Source: UBA969 sp041694635 (GTDB lineage Bacteria; Planctomycetota; Planctomycetia; Gemmatales; Gemmataceae). From it: 64,000 nt of DNA. Shown here in pieces: positions 54,490 to 62,748 of the stretch. The stretch's first letter is position 1. Every line of letters starts with the position of its first letter. The position numbers were made by a program, and so were the translations under genes. Below the pieces are notes generated by a model. The model searched no databases. It had not been told where the DNA came from and was given only the letters and a program-made list of their open reading frames with translations. Location: the NCBI GenBank assembly GCA_041694635.1, contig JBDNHI010000010.1, positions 1 to 64,000 on the forward strand. The letters are read 5' to 3'.

Positions 54490-55587
54490 ATGCAAATTCA
54501 AGAAATAAAATTCAACCTTTTAAGTATTCCAACCAACCCAGCAAGGGCATCTGCAAAAGAAATAACTAGTGGGCGAAGTGACAAAGTTACGGTTTTAGTT
54601 GCCAAGATTCTCACCAAATCTGGATTAGAAGGAATAGGATTTGCCTACTCGCTACAAGGTGGAGGAAAAGCCTTGCTTGCGTTGGCCCAAAATGATTTAG
54701 CACCCCTTCTCATCAACGAAAACGCTTTGGATAATGAAAGACTTGCCTCCAAAGTTTATTGGCAAACTCAAACAATTGGCAGGTCTGGTTTGGTTCCCCA
54801 AGCTTATTCTGCAATTGATGTGGCACTATGGGATCTCAAAGGTAAAGCAGCAAAGTTACCGCTACATAAATTATTAGGTGGCGCTAGAAACTCGGTTTCT
54901 ACTTATATTTCACACACCGGTTGGCTTTGGATGAGTGTTGGCCAGATCTTAGATTTAACGAAACCCTTTTTAGATCAAGGGGTTTTGGGGGTCAAAATCA
55001 AAGTTGGCGCCAACACTTCAGATGATTTACAAAGAATTGAAAATTTGCGGCAATCTCTAGGCGAAAATGTCTGGTTAGCAGTCGATGCCAATCAACGATA
55101 TGACTTGGGAACTGCTCTTGCGATGGGGAACTTCTACCAAGATGAGATAGGAGTTGGTTGGTTTGAAGAACCGATTTCCTGCGAAAATATTAAGGGGCAC
55201 GCGCACCTTGCTGGGCAACTCGACATTCCAATAGCAGTGGGTGAGATGTTATTTTCCCGTGAAGAATTTTATAATTATGCTGAAAAATCTGCCCTAGATT
55301 TAGCCCAGCCAGATATCACTCGCCTAGGGGGAATTACTGCCACATTAAAAGTGATTCAATATTGCGAGAGCCAAAACATTCCAGTCAGCCCGCATTTATT
55401 GCCTGAAATAGCCGTACACCTAGGCTGCGGACTACCCCAAGTTACCTCGGTCGAATATATGCCTTGGCTAGAACCTTTATTTAATGAATATCCAAAGATT
55501 GAGTTGGGGAAACTGACCCCACCCGAGGGAAACGGTTTAGGCTTAAGCCTTAGCGAAAAAGCGCTTCAAGAATACGCTGTAAAATAG
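54490..55587 (+). CDS. Enolase-superfamily enzyme, mandelate racemase subgroup
   Basis: A 365-residue TIM-barrel enzyme. Catalytic and metal motifs include the K-x-K base (GVKIKVGAN), VDANQRYD, FEEPIS, VGEMLFS, QPDITRLGG and the subgroup histidine in SPHLLPEIAVHL. The His/Asp pair places it nearer mandelate racemase or sugar-acid dehydratases than the dipeptide epimerases, which use a second lysine. The substrate is unknown. It sits 6 bp after two amino-acid permeases, which may hint at a transported substrate. Confidence 0.85.
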   Translation: MQIQEIKFNLLSIPTNPARASAKEITSGRSDKVTVLVAKILTKSGLEGIGFAYSLQGGGKALLALAQNDLAPLLINENALDNERLASKVYWQTQTIGRSGLVPQAYSAIDVALWDLKGKAAKLPLHKLLGGARNSVSTYISHTGWLWMSVGQILDLTKPFLDQGVLGVKIKVGANTSDDLQRIENLRQSLGENVWLAVDANQRYDLGTALAMGNFYQDEIGVGWFEEPISCENIKGHAHLAGQLDIPIAVGEMLFSREEFYNYAEKSALDLAQPDITRLGGITATLKVIQYCESQNIPVSPHLLPEIAVHLGCGLPQVTSVEYMPWLEPLFNEYPKIELGKLTPPEGNGLGLSLSEKALQEYAVK

Positions 55588-55625
55588 CCATCTGGCCCAT
55601 TTTTACCACCTTTCAAAAACCTGAC

Positions 55626-55650
55626 TTGCATCATTTTATCATTGATGCAA
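55626..55650 (+). terminator. Terminator-like hairpin after the enolase-superfamily gene
   Basis: TTGCATCA (55626-55633) and TGATGCAA (55643-55650) form an 8-bp stem with a nine-base loop, followed by TTCTTAT, 38 bp after the stop codon. The tail is short for a strong terminator. Confidence 0.5.
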
Positions 55651-55700
55651 TTCTTATCTACTAGGAATTAAATTAGCCCGAATGTTTCTGGAGAATCCAA

Positions 55701-56078
55701 TTGGCAGATTCTGAAGCTACCTTATTAGATTTAAGAAAAAAGATGGCAGACTTTGTCTCCGCAAGAGAATGGGAACAATTTCACGACCCAAAAAATCTTG
55801 CAATGGCTTTATGCGCGGAAGCTGCTGAACTTCTAGAGCATTTCCTTTGGATAACTCCTGAAAACTCAAAACTAGCAGTGTTAAACCCTGATAAGCGAAG
55901 AGAAGTATCAGAAGAAATCGCCGATGTAACCTGTTTAATTATGGCATTATGCAACTGTATGAATCTGGACCTATCAGATTCCCTAAACGCAAAAATGAAG
56001 AAAAATGAACTCAAATACCCCGCTGAAAAATGCAAAGGCAAGTATAAGGTGGATGAAGAAACTTCTAGCACAGAGTAA
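55701..56078 (+). CDS. MazG-like nucleotide pyrophosphohydrolase
   Basis: A 125-residue all-alpha NTP pyrophosphatase related to MazG and dCTP pyrophosphatase. Metal-binding acidic motifs are EAAELLEHF and EVSEEIADV (EExxD), and the region before them (AREWEQFHDPKNLAMAL) is typical of the short house-cleaning type. It removes non-canonical nucleotides. The start is TTG at 55701 with GGAG upstream. It is followed 4 bp later by the secreted DUF11-like gene. Confidence 0.85.
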   Translation: MADSEATLLDLRKKMADFVSAREWEQFHDPKNLAMALCAEAAELLEHFLWITPENSKLAVLNPDKRREVSEEIADVTCLIMALCNCMNLDLSDSLNAKMKKNELKYPAEKCKGKYKVDEETSSTE

Positions 56079-56082
56079 AGCG

Positions 56083-57567
56083 ATGAAAAGAATGATAAAC
56101 TTAACAGCTTTGGTTTTTTTTATGATGTTGAACTATTCTCAAGGGCAACCACCCGCAGTGTTACCCATTGAAACTGATAAAGAGACTCCAAGCATAAAAA
56201 TAGAGGAAAGTAGCCAAGTTTCGATTATCACTCGCTACCTTACCACCCCTGAAGTTGGCAAGCCCTGCTCTATGGAAATCACATTAAAAAATCCGGGGGC
56301 CTTACCTCTCGAAGAACTTATTTTAACTCAAGAATGGAACAATAAACTTGAAATCCTTGAAGTAAATCCAAAGCCGTTCATTCAAGAAAAAAGGTGGACT
56401 TGGGAAATGCCTGAACTACAACCTGGGGCTGGAAAAGTGTTTCAATTCAAGGTAATGGCCCTTGAAAAAGAACTCCCTAACTTCAAGCCCTCTATTGTTT
56501 ATAAGGTAACTTCTCAGACAAAAATCCCTAACGCAATTGATGGACTTTTAGTTCAAGTGCAAGGTCCACAATGGGTAAGAAGGGGTCAAAGGGCGGTGTT
56601 TGATATTGTTGTTGTAAATCACGGTAAAACTGATGCTGAAAATGTTACCATTCGAGACAAACTACCCCAAGGGTTGCGTCACCCTGAAGGAGAATTCATA
56701 GAAGCCAATCTTGGGAAGATTTTGCCAGGACAGACAAAATCTATTCGCTTAGAAACCCTTGCAGTAGAAAACGGGAAGTTTTCACAGAACATTCAAGTGG
56801 CTTCCTCGGGGGGCGAAAAAAAATTATACCAATCCGATATTTCGGTCAGTGATGGTTTTACAAATCTACTCTGGAAAAAATCCCTCGAAGATACCGCCAA
56901 AGGTGAACTCGAAATGCTCCTCGAAGGAAAAATCGAATCATTCAAACCCGCAGCCAGTAACCTTTCGATCCAAGCGGTTATCCCAGAAGGACTTGAACTG
57001 ATAGGCAGTAATCCTCAGGCAAGGTATGTTGAAAGTTCCAGCAACAGTAAAATTTTAGTTTGGGATAATCCAAATGTTATTGAGGGAAAATGGACTGCCA
57101 GAATTCGGCTTAAAGCAGCTAAACCAGGCGATTGGAAACTTCAAGCTAAAGCTATTATGGATAGCGCTGCAGAGTCTTCTAATTCTTTTATAGTTCGCAT
57201 TGAAGGATCTTCTGCAGTTCAAGGAGGATTTGTAAATGCTGTTGTGAACGGCACGGAGGGAAACGAAGCCGTAGTAAAGTTTTCGCTGAAGAATATAGGT
57301 TCGACATCATTAGGCGACATGGGGGTGCGATTTATATTTCCCGACGGCCTTATTCCGGTAGATTGGAAAGGCCCCACCATAGCAGGCCTTGAAGGCCAAG
57401 ATTTAAATTTTGACCCGCTAACTGGCTTAGAAAGCCAAGTCGAAAAGATTTATTCGGTGCATGTAAAAAGCCTTCGACCGGGAGATTTTCGTTTAGTGGT
57501 CGAATATGGTACGGGGAATATAAAACGGACGGGACAGTGTACCGTTACAATTACCCCCCTACCTTAG
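56083..57567 (+). CDS. Secreted DUF11/CARDB-like repeat protein
   Basis: A 494-residue protein. ATG at 56083 is chosen because it gives a proper signal peptide (MINLTALVFFMMLNYSQG) and follows the mazG-like stop by 4 bp; the frame is open from 56005 but that region overlaps the previous gene. The rest repeats beta-sandwich modules of about 100 residues (EVGKPCSMEITLKNPGALPLEE, RRGQRAVFDIVVVNHGKTDAENV, EAVVKFSLKNIGSTSLGDM), like DUF11/CARDB domains. Probably an extracytoplasmic binding or adhesion protein. Confidence 0.75.
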   Translation: MKRMINLTALVFFMMLNYSQGQPPAVLPIETDKETPSIKIEESSQVSIITRYLTTPEVGKPCSMEITLKNPGALPLEELILTQEWNNKLEILEVNPKPFIQEKRWTWEMPELQPGAGKVFQFKVMALEKELPNFKPSIVYKVTSQTKIPNAIDGLLVQVQGPQWVRRGQRAVFDIVVVNHGKTDAENVTIRDKLPQGLRHPEGEFIEANLGKILPGQTKSIRLETLAVENGKFSQNIQVASSGGEKKLYQSDISVSDGFTNLLWKKSLEDTAKGELEMLLEGKIESFKPAASNLSIQAVIPEGLELIGSNPQARYVESSSNSKILVWDNPNVIEGKWTARIRLKAAKPGDWKLQAKAIMDSAAESSNSFIVRIEGSSAVQGGFVNAVVNGTEGNEAVVKFSLKNIGSTSLGDMGVRFIFPDGLIPVDWKGPTIAGLEGQDLNFDPLTGLESQVEKIYSVHVKSLRPGDFRLVVEYGTGNIKRTGQCTVTITPLP

Positions 57568-58013
57568 CCAACCTGTATACATTGAAGCAATAATTATCTT
57601 TATGTAAATATTTGGTTGCTTCATAACAAACACTTTTGTATCTTAAGCACTTCCAACCAAGGTAAGCTTTCACCTTGGGGCGCCAAGAAAGGCAAGAATT
57701 ATGGGGAAAGGAATCCCCTCATTTAACAACCTTTTCTCTCTTTCCAATATTTCAGATTATATTTGCTTAATCATCACCAAGCACAGTAATTTCAACTCTT
57801 TAAAAATCCGATTTTAACTATGTGGGTTTGATGAAAGCTTGGTCTTGTAAATAGTTGCAAGCATTGCTAAATTCCGCCCGCTTGATGAAAACAAGATTTA
57901 ATTTCTTAGCTTCATTAAATTTAAGGTACCAAGAATCAAAGTAAAAATTCTTGGTAACCCTATGAGGTCGGAATCTTATAGTGCAATGTTAACGCAAGAA
58001 TGAGGAAATTTAA
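57568..58013. other. 446-bp intergenic region with two inverted repeats
   Basis: No ORF with family resemblance. CCAAGGT-n8-ACCTTGG lies at 57657-57678, followed by GGGG-n8-CCCC near 57703-57718. GGTACCAAGAAT pairs with ATTCTTGGTAACC at 57925-57959 (one bulge), 54 bp before rimI. The region might hold a small RNA or a leader for rimI. I could not match a known riboswitch, 6S RNA, tmRNA, SRP RNA or RNase P signature. Confidence 0.5.
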
Positions 58014-58550
58014 ATGAGCATTAACGATACCGAAAAAGAACAAATTAAAGTACATATTCGCTGGATGATCCGCCGCGACATGCAAGAAGTTTTACAAACT
58101 GAACAACAATGCTTTCAACAATCTTGGACGGAAGAAGATTTTCTTCGCTGCCTAAGGCAACGAAATTGTATTGGTATGGTTGCAGAATGTGGTGACAAAG
58201 TAATCGGATTTATGATTTACGAACTTCATAAAAACAAACTTCACATTTTAAACTTTGCTGTGCACCCAGAACATCAAAGGTTTGGGGTAGGCAAGCAGAT
58301 GTCGGCAAAGCTTATCAGCAAGCTTTCCAGCCACCGCAGGACTAGGGTTACCCTTGAAGTAAGAGAAACCAACCTATCTGGCCAAGTTTTCTTTAGAAAT
58401 CAAGGTTTTAAAGCAATTCGTGTACTTAGGTCTTTTTATGAAGATAGCAACGAAGATGCTTATCTAATGCAATTTCGACTGCCTACAGATACTGGCGAAG
58501 ATTTTGAAGAGACAATCAACAGAATTGCACAGTACGAAGAGAATACTTAA
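58014..58550 (+). CDS. rimI: Ribosomal protein S18-alanine N-acetyltransferase (RimI-like)
   Basis: A 178-residue GNAT enzyme. The acetyl-CoA motif VHPEHQRFGVGKQM (about 82-95) and the family ending YEDSNEDAYLMQF match RimI, which acetylates the N-terminal alanine of ribosomal protein S18. The N-terminus is about 20 residues longer than in Escherichia coli. GAGGAAAT precedes the ATG. It is followed 36 bp later by a strong terminator. Confidence 0.85.
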   Translation: MSINDTEKEQIKVHIRWMIRRDMQEVLQTEQQCFQQSWTEEDFLRCLRQRNCIGMVAECGDKVIGFMIYELHKNKLHILNFAVHPEHQRFGVGKQMSAKLISKLSSHRRTRVTLEVRETNLSGQVFFRNQGFKAIRVLRSFYEDSNEDAYLMQFRLPTDTGEDFEETINRIAQYEENT

Positions 58551-58586
58551 TCTTTTATTGATTAAGCTCAAAATATAAACAAATTT

Positions 58587-58625
58587 AACGATAAGAAACC
58601 GAGCAAAGCTTGGTTTCTTATCGTT
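58587..58625. terminator. Strong bidirectional terminator after rimI
   Basis: AACGATAAGAAACCGAGC pairs with GCTTGGTTTCTTATCGTT over 18 bp around an AAA loop. A run of T follows only briefly, but the long stem and the A-rich 5' side suggest a terminator that could work in either direction. Confidence 0.75.
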
Positions 58626-58782
58626 TAGCCTTACAAATCTGCCTGCAAAATCGTTACATATTAACAAATTCATTGCTTCATTTTCACACCTTTTAAGTTG
58701 CTATACAGGTTTAATTACCCTATTCTCTAGCAATGTATGATATTTCGTAACTTGTTTTTAAGTGAACTTAGTGGTGAAAACT

Positions 58783-59379
58783 ATGAAATCTATTTACTCT
58801 TTAGTAATGATTGGTCTCCTACTCGTCTCTATTGGGACCAGTTGTGGATTTGCTGTGAATTCTGTAGAACCGAAGGCGGAGCCTCCTGTTGTTGGAGAAA
58901 AATCTTCTATTCAAGATAAAAATATTTCCTCTGAAAAAAAAGTTGACTTAGTTGCATTGGAAGCCATTGCTTTACAACTCAAGGATATTCAGAATATAAT
59001 TGGGGCAATAAAAACTGCCGATTATGAAACTAAATTCAAAAAACTAGAAGCCGAGATCTTTATTATCAAAGATCAAATCACCAGAATGGAACTAGCGATA
59101 AATAAACTTGCTGTTACCAGAAGCGCTGCTTCCTATACACCACCAGTCCCCGCAAACGCTACCATCAAAATTGCAAACACTTCCCCAGTTGGAGCTAGTG
59201 TTATAATCAATGGTAAAGTTCATAAAGTTGCTGGCCTTCAAACCCTTGCTATTCCAAACCAAAATGTTGGAGATTTTAATTACGAAGTTATGGCAGATGG
59301 TTTTGGCATCATTCAACAACTTTCCACCAGAAGCGTTGCAGCAAATGAGACTTTTATTATTAATATTTATCCTAGGTGA
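58783..59379 (+). CDS. Small envelope protein with TIGR03000-like C-terminus
   Basis: A 198-residue protein. ATG at 58783 gives a clean signal (MKSIYSLVMIGLLLVSIGTSCGF) and follows GGTGA; the frame begins at 58762 with GTG. A cysteine after the signal resembles a lipobox, though the -3 position is unusual. A coiled-coil region follows (KFKKLEAEIFIIKDQITRMEL), and the C-terminal 70 residues (ANTSPVGASVIINGKVHKVAG ... NYEVMADGF) resemble the short TIGR03000/PEGA-like beta domain of planctomycetes. Probably envelope-located; function unknown. Confidence 0.7.
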   Translation: MKSIYSLVMIGLLLVSIGTSCGFAVNSVEPKAEPPVVGEKSSIQDKNISSEKKVDLVALEAIALQLKDIQNIIGAIKTADYETKFKKLEAEIFIIKDQITRMELAINKLAVTRSAASYTPPVPANATIKIANTSPVGASVIINGKVHKVAGLQTLAIPNQNVGDFNYEVMADGFGIIQQLSTRSVAANETFIINIYPR

Positions 59380-59481
59380 TCATTGAGTTAAATAATTGAC
59401 CCTAAGCTGCAATATCTATTAGCTCGTTTATTTTTTACCCTTATAAAAGCCATTATCATTGTTTAGTAAAGGAACTAGATT

Positions 59482-60132
59482 GTGATAATTACAATTGATG
59501 GCCCGGCAGGGTCTGGCAAAAGCACTGTAGCCAAGATACTAGCCAACAAAATAAATTTCATGTTTCTAGATACGGGTGCTATGTACCGGGCGGTCGCCCT
59601 TGCAGCACTTAAAACGAACTCCAATAATTTTTCCGTTCCTTTTTTTGAATCGCTGCTCGATGAAATTAGCATAGAATTTGAATCGACTAGTGTTTTCCTT
59701 AACGGGATTGATGTTACAGAACCAATTCGATCCAAGGAAGTTACCGAAGTTTCGGGAATTATTGCGGCAAGCATAACCGTAAGGGCAAGGCTTGTCGAAC
59801 TACAAAGATTAGCAGCAAAAAACAAAAATATGGTTTGTGAAGGTCGAGACCAAGGAACCACCGTTTTTCCAAATGCTTTTTGCAAATTCTTCCTTACTGC
59901 AAACCCTCAAACAAGGGCCAACCGAAGATTTATCGAATTACAAGCCAAAGGGATTAACACCACTTTGCAAGAAATTCTTGAAGCTATGCTCGTTCGAGAT
60001 AAGCGGGATGAAAGTAGAGAAATAAGCCCAATGGTACCAGCAAATGATGCCATCATTCTTGACACTTCCGAACTAAATATGGATCAGGTAATCAACACAA
60101 TGCATCAAGAAATCATAAGGCGGATGGCTTAA
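59482..60132 (+). CDS. cmk: Cytidylate kinase
   Basis: A 216-residue kinase phosphorylating CMP and dCMP. The P-loop IDGPAGSGKSTVAKIL is at 4-19, with family motifs LDTGAMYRAVA, EGRDQGTTVFP (GRDIGT-type) and the lid-region RDKRDESR. The start is GTG at 59482 after AAAGGA. Its stop overlaps the plsC start by one base (TAATG), so the two are translationally coupled. Confidence 0.95.
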   Translation: MIITIDGPAGSGKSTVAKILANKINFMFLDTGAMYRAVALAALKTNSNNFSVPFFESLLDEISIEFESTSVFLNGIDVTEPIRSKEVTEVSGIIAASITVRARLVELQRLAAKNKNMVCEGRDQGTTVFPNAFCKFFLTANPQTRANRRFIELQAKGINTTLQEILEAMLVRDKRDESREISPMVPANDAIILDTSELNMDQVINTMHQEIIRRMA

Positions 60133-60827
60133 TGATTACCGGCGGGCTTAATTCTGGTGCTGAAAACGATCATCTAAATCGTCTCTGGTATGGCTTTAAT
60201 TACGCCACTTGGAATTGTTTTTACACTTTCTTATTTAGTCTCAGGAAACAAGGGTGGGAGAATGTTCCCCGTAGTGGACCTGTGATGCTTGTTGCAAATC
60301 ACCAGAGCTTTTTAGACCCCATTGCTATTGGATTGGCAGCGTACAGAAAAATTTCTTTCCTAACACGAAAATCCCTTTTTAATAACGCAGCAATAGGAAC
60401 TTATTTAAAGTCTGTGGGGTGTTGTCCAATTAATATTGAAGGGGTCGCAAAGGAAGGGATTCGCTCGACACTTGAGCTATTAAATCAGGGAAAGGCGGTA
60501 CTTATATTTCCAGAAGGGACGCGATCTGAAGATGGGATGCTTCAAGAATTAAAGCCAGGGATTCAGCTTTTAATAAAAAAATCTAACGCAATTATTATAC
60601 CCGTAGGAATTGCGGGCGCATTCGAAGCATTAAAGATGGGCCAAAAATGGCCAAATTTTTGCCCCACTTTCCTATCAGGCAATAAAGGCGCTATCGCCAT
60701 TTCTATTGGTAAACCTCTGAACGCTAAATTATTAGCCAACTTACCTAGGGAAGAATCTCTAGCTTTTATAAAAGATTCTATTAGCAAAGAAATCACCAAA
60801 GCAAACAACCTTCGCAGAAAAAAATAG
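60132..60827 (+). CDS. plsC: 1-acyl-sn-glycerol-3-phosphate acyltransferase
   Basis: A 231-residue phospholipid-synthesis enzyme making phosphatidic acid. The catalytic NHQSFLD motif (HxxxxD, about 56-62) and FPEGTRS are present, with a family-typical third block (IIPVGIAGAFEAL). It is coupled to cmk by a TAATG overlap, the same gene order found in many bacteria. Its stop is 9 bp from that of the convergent DUF4129-like gene. Confidence 0.93.
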   Translation: MITGGLNSGAENDHLNRLWYGFNYATWNCFYTFLFSLRKQGWENVPRSGPVMLVANHQSFLDPIAIGLAAYRKISFLTRKSLFNNAAIGTYLKSVGCCPINIEGVAKEGIRSTLELLNQGKAVLIFPEGTRSEDGMLQELKPGIQLLIKKSNAIIIPVGIAGAFEALKMGQKWPNFCPTFLSGNKGAIAISIGKPLNAKLLANLPREESLAFIKDSISKEITKANNLRRKK

Positions 60828-60835
60828 TTCGCCAT

Positions 60836-62728
60836 TTACTCTGCTTCGGTAGGATTAGCAGCATAGCCCGACTCTTCCATTTGATCCCACAACCGTCTTG
60901 TAAACAAAACTGCTTTGGGGTCGTTATTTTTTTTCCCATATTGGCTATTCAGAAAGATTTGCTGAAAAGCAAAGTATGCAGCCTCAACCTTTGGTTCTTC
61001 ATTGGCGATGATTTGTTCTAATTCGGAAGGTGTGCATCCATCGGGGAGTTTTATATTCCGTGCCTTGCACCAAGCTAGAAAAGCTTTCCAAGTGTAGCCC
61101 GTCAGTTGTCTAATTTCAATCTTTTGCCAACCTTCTTTATTAAATGGGTTTTGAAAGTTTTCAAAGCTTGCAGTTTCATTTTGGGGAGTAATTTCTTCAG
61201 AAGAAACCTTACTTTCCCCTTTCTTCTTTGGCTTTTCAAACCATTCAAATAAGTTCCTAAACCATTTTAATAGGTCTTGAGCCCAATCAAGTTGAAAACT
61301 TAATTTATAAACAACCACATAAAGAACGAGAAGGAAAGTGCCAACACCAAAAACCACTTTGATAAACATCTCAACAAATTGCATAAGTTTATCCAGACCC
61401 GGGATATTAAAAGAATTAGATGGCGGGGGGGTAGTGGGTTCTGCTGAATTATTGTTATTAGATTTTTGCTCCTGATCTTTATTTAATTTGTCATTAGAAT
61501 CATTTGGTTTTTTATTTTGACCAGATTCTTGCTTACTTTTTGCACTCTCTGTTTTTCCTGCCTTAGAGTCCTCATCGTTTTTATTTTGGCCAGATTCTTG
61601 CTTACTTTTTGCACTCTCTGTTTTTCCTGCCTTAGAGCCCTCATCGTTTTTATTTTGGCCAGATTCTTGCTTCCCTTTCCTGCTATCTTCTTTTGTTTCC
61701 TTGTTTGAATCATTTTTTCCAGAGACAGTGGAGCCTTTTTCGCCTTTCTGTTCCCCCGGTCTTCCTTCACCTTTACCCGCATCTTTAGAAGATTTTGCAT
61801 AACTACTTGCGTCGCGATCAGAATTTTTGGGTGTAAAGAAGGCTACGGGGTCAACGGTACCTTTTGGCCTAGGGAGTACACTCGAAAAAAGAGAACACCC
61901 AACCAAAACTAATAACCCTGAAAACAACCAGGATACCGAGGTGAATAAAGGCATTGAAAGGTGCCTTCTGCGTAAATCTTTTCTAATGGTAAGAAAGGCG
62001 GTGGTCATCAATAAACCAATGCCACTGAAAAGGTAGACTCCAAGACAGATCAAAAAATAATTATCCAGCCTGGGATCGCTACTAGAATTGGTTGAGCCAA
62101 AAAAGCCAAAAATTGGGATGGCAGCAAAAACAAAATAAAGAACCCAAATACCCCTGCCCTTACCGCCCTTGGGTTTCTTAGGTTTTTCGTTTGCAAGGTT
62201 TTTCAAAACTTCTTCAGCTTCAAAGTTATATTCGGCGCCTTCTTCGCGCATATCGCCCCAAGATTCTGAATCGCTTTTTTTCCCTGGATTCAATTCTTTT
62301 TTAAAACCGGCGGATGCTAATAACCCGTCTTCATCTTCTTCTCTATCCCCCAAATCGGTAACATCCCAAGTAATTTTGTAAGTAAACCAGCCAATAACAA
62401 AATGTAAGACAATGAAAAGCATACCAATTTCTGGTTGTGCTAAAACTACAGGCCCCCAGGTAACTAATCCAAGAATGAATGCGTATTTCCCAACCATCCT
62501 TTTTAAATCTTCGATAAGAAACATCCTACATACAAGCACCGTCCCCACCACTTCCCAAAAAAACATCCAGTTCTTGTTATCCCAAGTTGTCGAAAGGGAA
62601 AGGCGTGCCAAAAGGAAAAATGATAACCCTAGCATCATACAGACGACAAGGCACAACGCCACCACGCCTACCAAGTGATCTAAGACTTCTGGTGTATCTC
62701 GATATTTACAAATATTTTTTTCAGCCAC
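60836..62728 (-). CDS. Large membrane protein with DUF4129-like C-terminus
   Basis: A 630-residue protein starting with GTG at 62728 (AGGAG upstream). The N-terminal 300 residues hold six or so membrane segments (VVALCLVVCMMLGLSFFLLA, IGMLFIVLHFVIGWF, IWVLYFVFAAIPIFGFF). Residues about 310-445 are a Lys/Ser/Asn/Glu-rich low-complexity segment with 23-residue repeats. Another membrane segment follows near 450-475, and the C-terminal part (GYTWKAFLAWCKARN, DPKAVLFTRRLWDQME) resembles DUF4129. Such genes sit beside DUF58 and transglutaminase genes. The next gene upstream here is DUF58. Confidence 0.7.
   Translation of the reverse strand: MAEKNICKYRDTPEVLDHLVGVVALCLVVCMMLGLSFFLLARLSLSTTWDNKNWMFFWEVVGTVLVCRMFLIEDLKRMVGKYAFILGLVTWGPVVLAQPEIGMLFIVLHFVIGWFTYKITWDVTDLGDREEDEDGLLASAGFKKELNPGKKSDSESWGDMREEGAEYNFEAEEVLKNLANEKPKKPKGGKGRGIWVLYFVFAAIPIFGFFGSTNSSSDPRLDNYFLICLGVYLFSGIGLLMTTAFLTIRKDLRRRHLSMPLFTSVSWLFSGLLVLVGCSLFSSVLPRPKGTVDPVAFFTPKNSDRDASSYAKSSKDAGKGEGRPGEQKGEKGSTVSGKNDSNKETKEDSRKGKQESGQNKNDEGSKAGKTESAKSKQESGQNKNDEDSKAGKTESAKSKQESGQNKKPNDSNDKLNKDQEQKSNNNNSAEPTTPPPSNSFNIPGLDKLMQFVEMFIKVVFGVGTFLLVLYVVVYKLSFQLDWAQDLLKWFRNLFEWFEKPKKKGESKVSSEEITPQNETASFENFQNPFNKEGWQKIEIRQLTGYTWKAFLAWCKARNIKLPDGCTPSELEQIIANEEPKVEAAYFAFQQIFLNSQYGKKNNDPKAVLFTRRLWDQMEESGYAANPTEAE
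61512..61680 (-). repeat. 69-bp tandem coding repeats in the DUF4129-like protein
   Basis: The block cagattcttg recurs at 61522, 61591 and 61660, exactly 69 bp apart. Each unit encodes about QESGQNKNDEGSKAGKTESA, a low-complexity hydrophilic linker. The second unit differs by only a few bases from the first, so the repeat count may vary between strains. Confidence 0.85.
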
Positions 62729-62748
62729 GCTTGAGCTCCTAATGTTTG

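Noticed and set aside
57568..58013. Possible 6S RNA, tmRNA, SRP RNA or RNase P gene
   Set aside because: None of the defining sequence blocks of these RNAs could be found; only unspecific hairpins are present.
61512..61680. 69-bp repeats as possible noncoding array
   Set aside because: They lie in frame in the DUF4129-like protein and encode a hydrophilic low-complexity linker.
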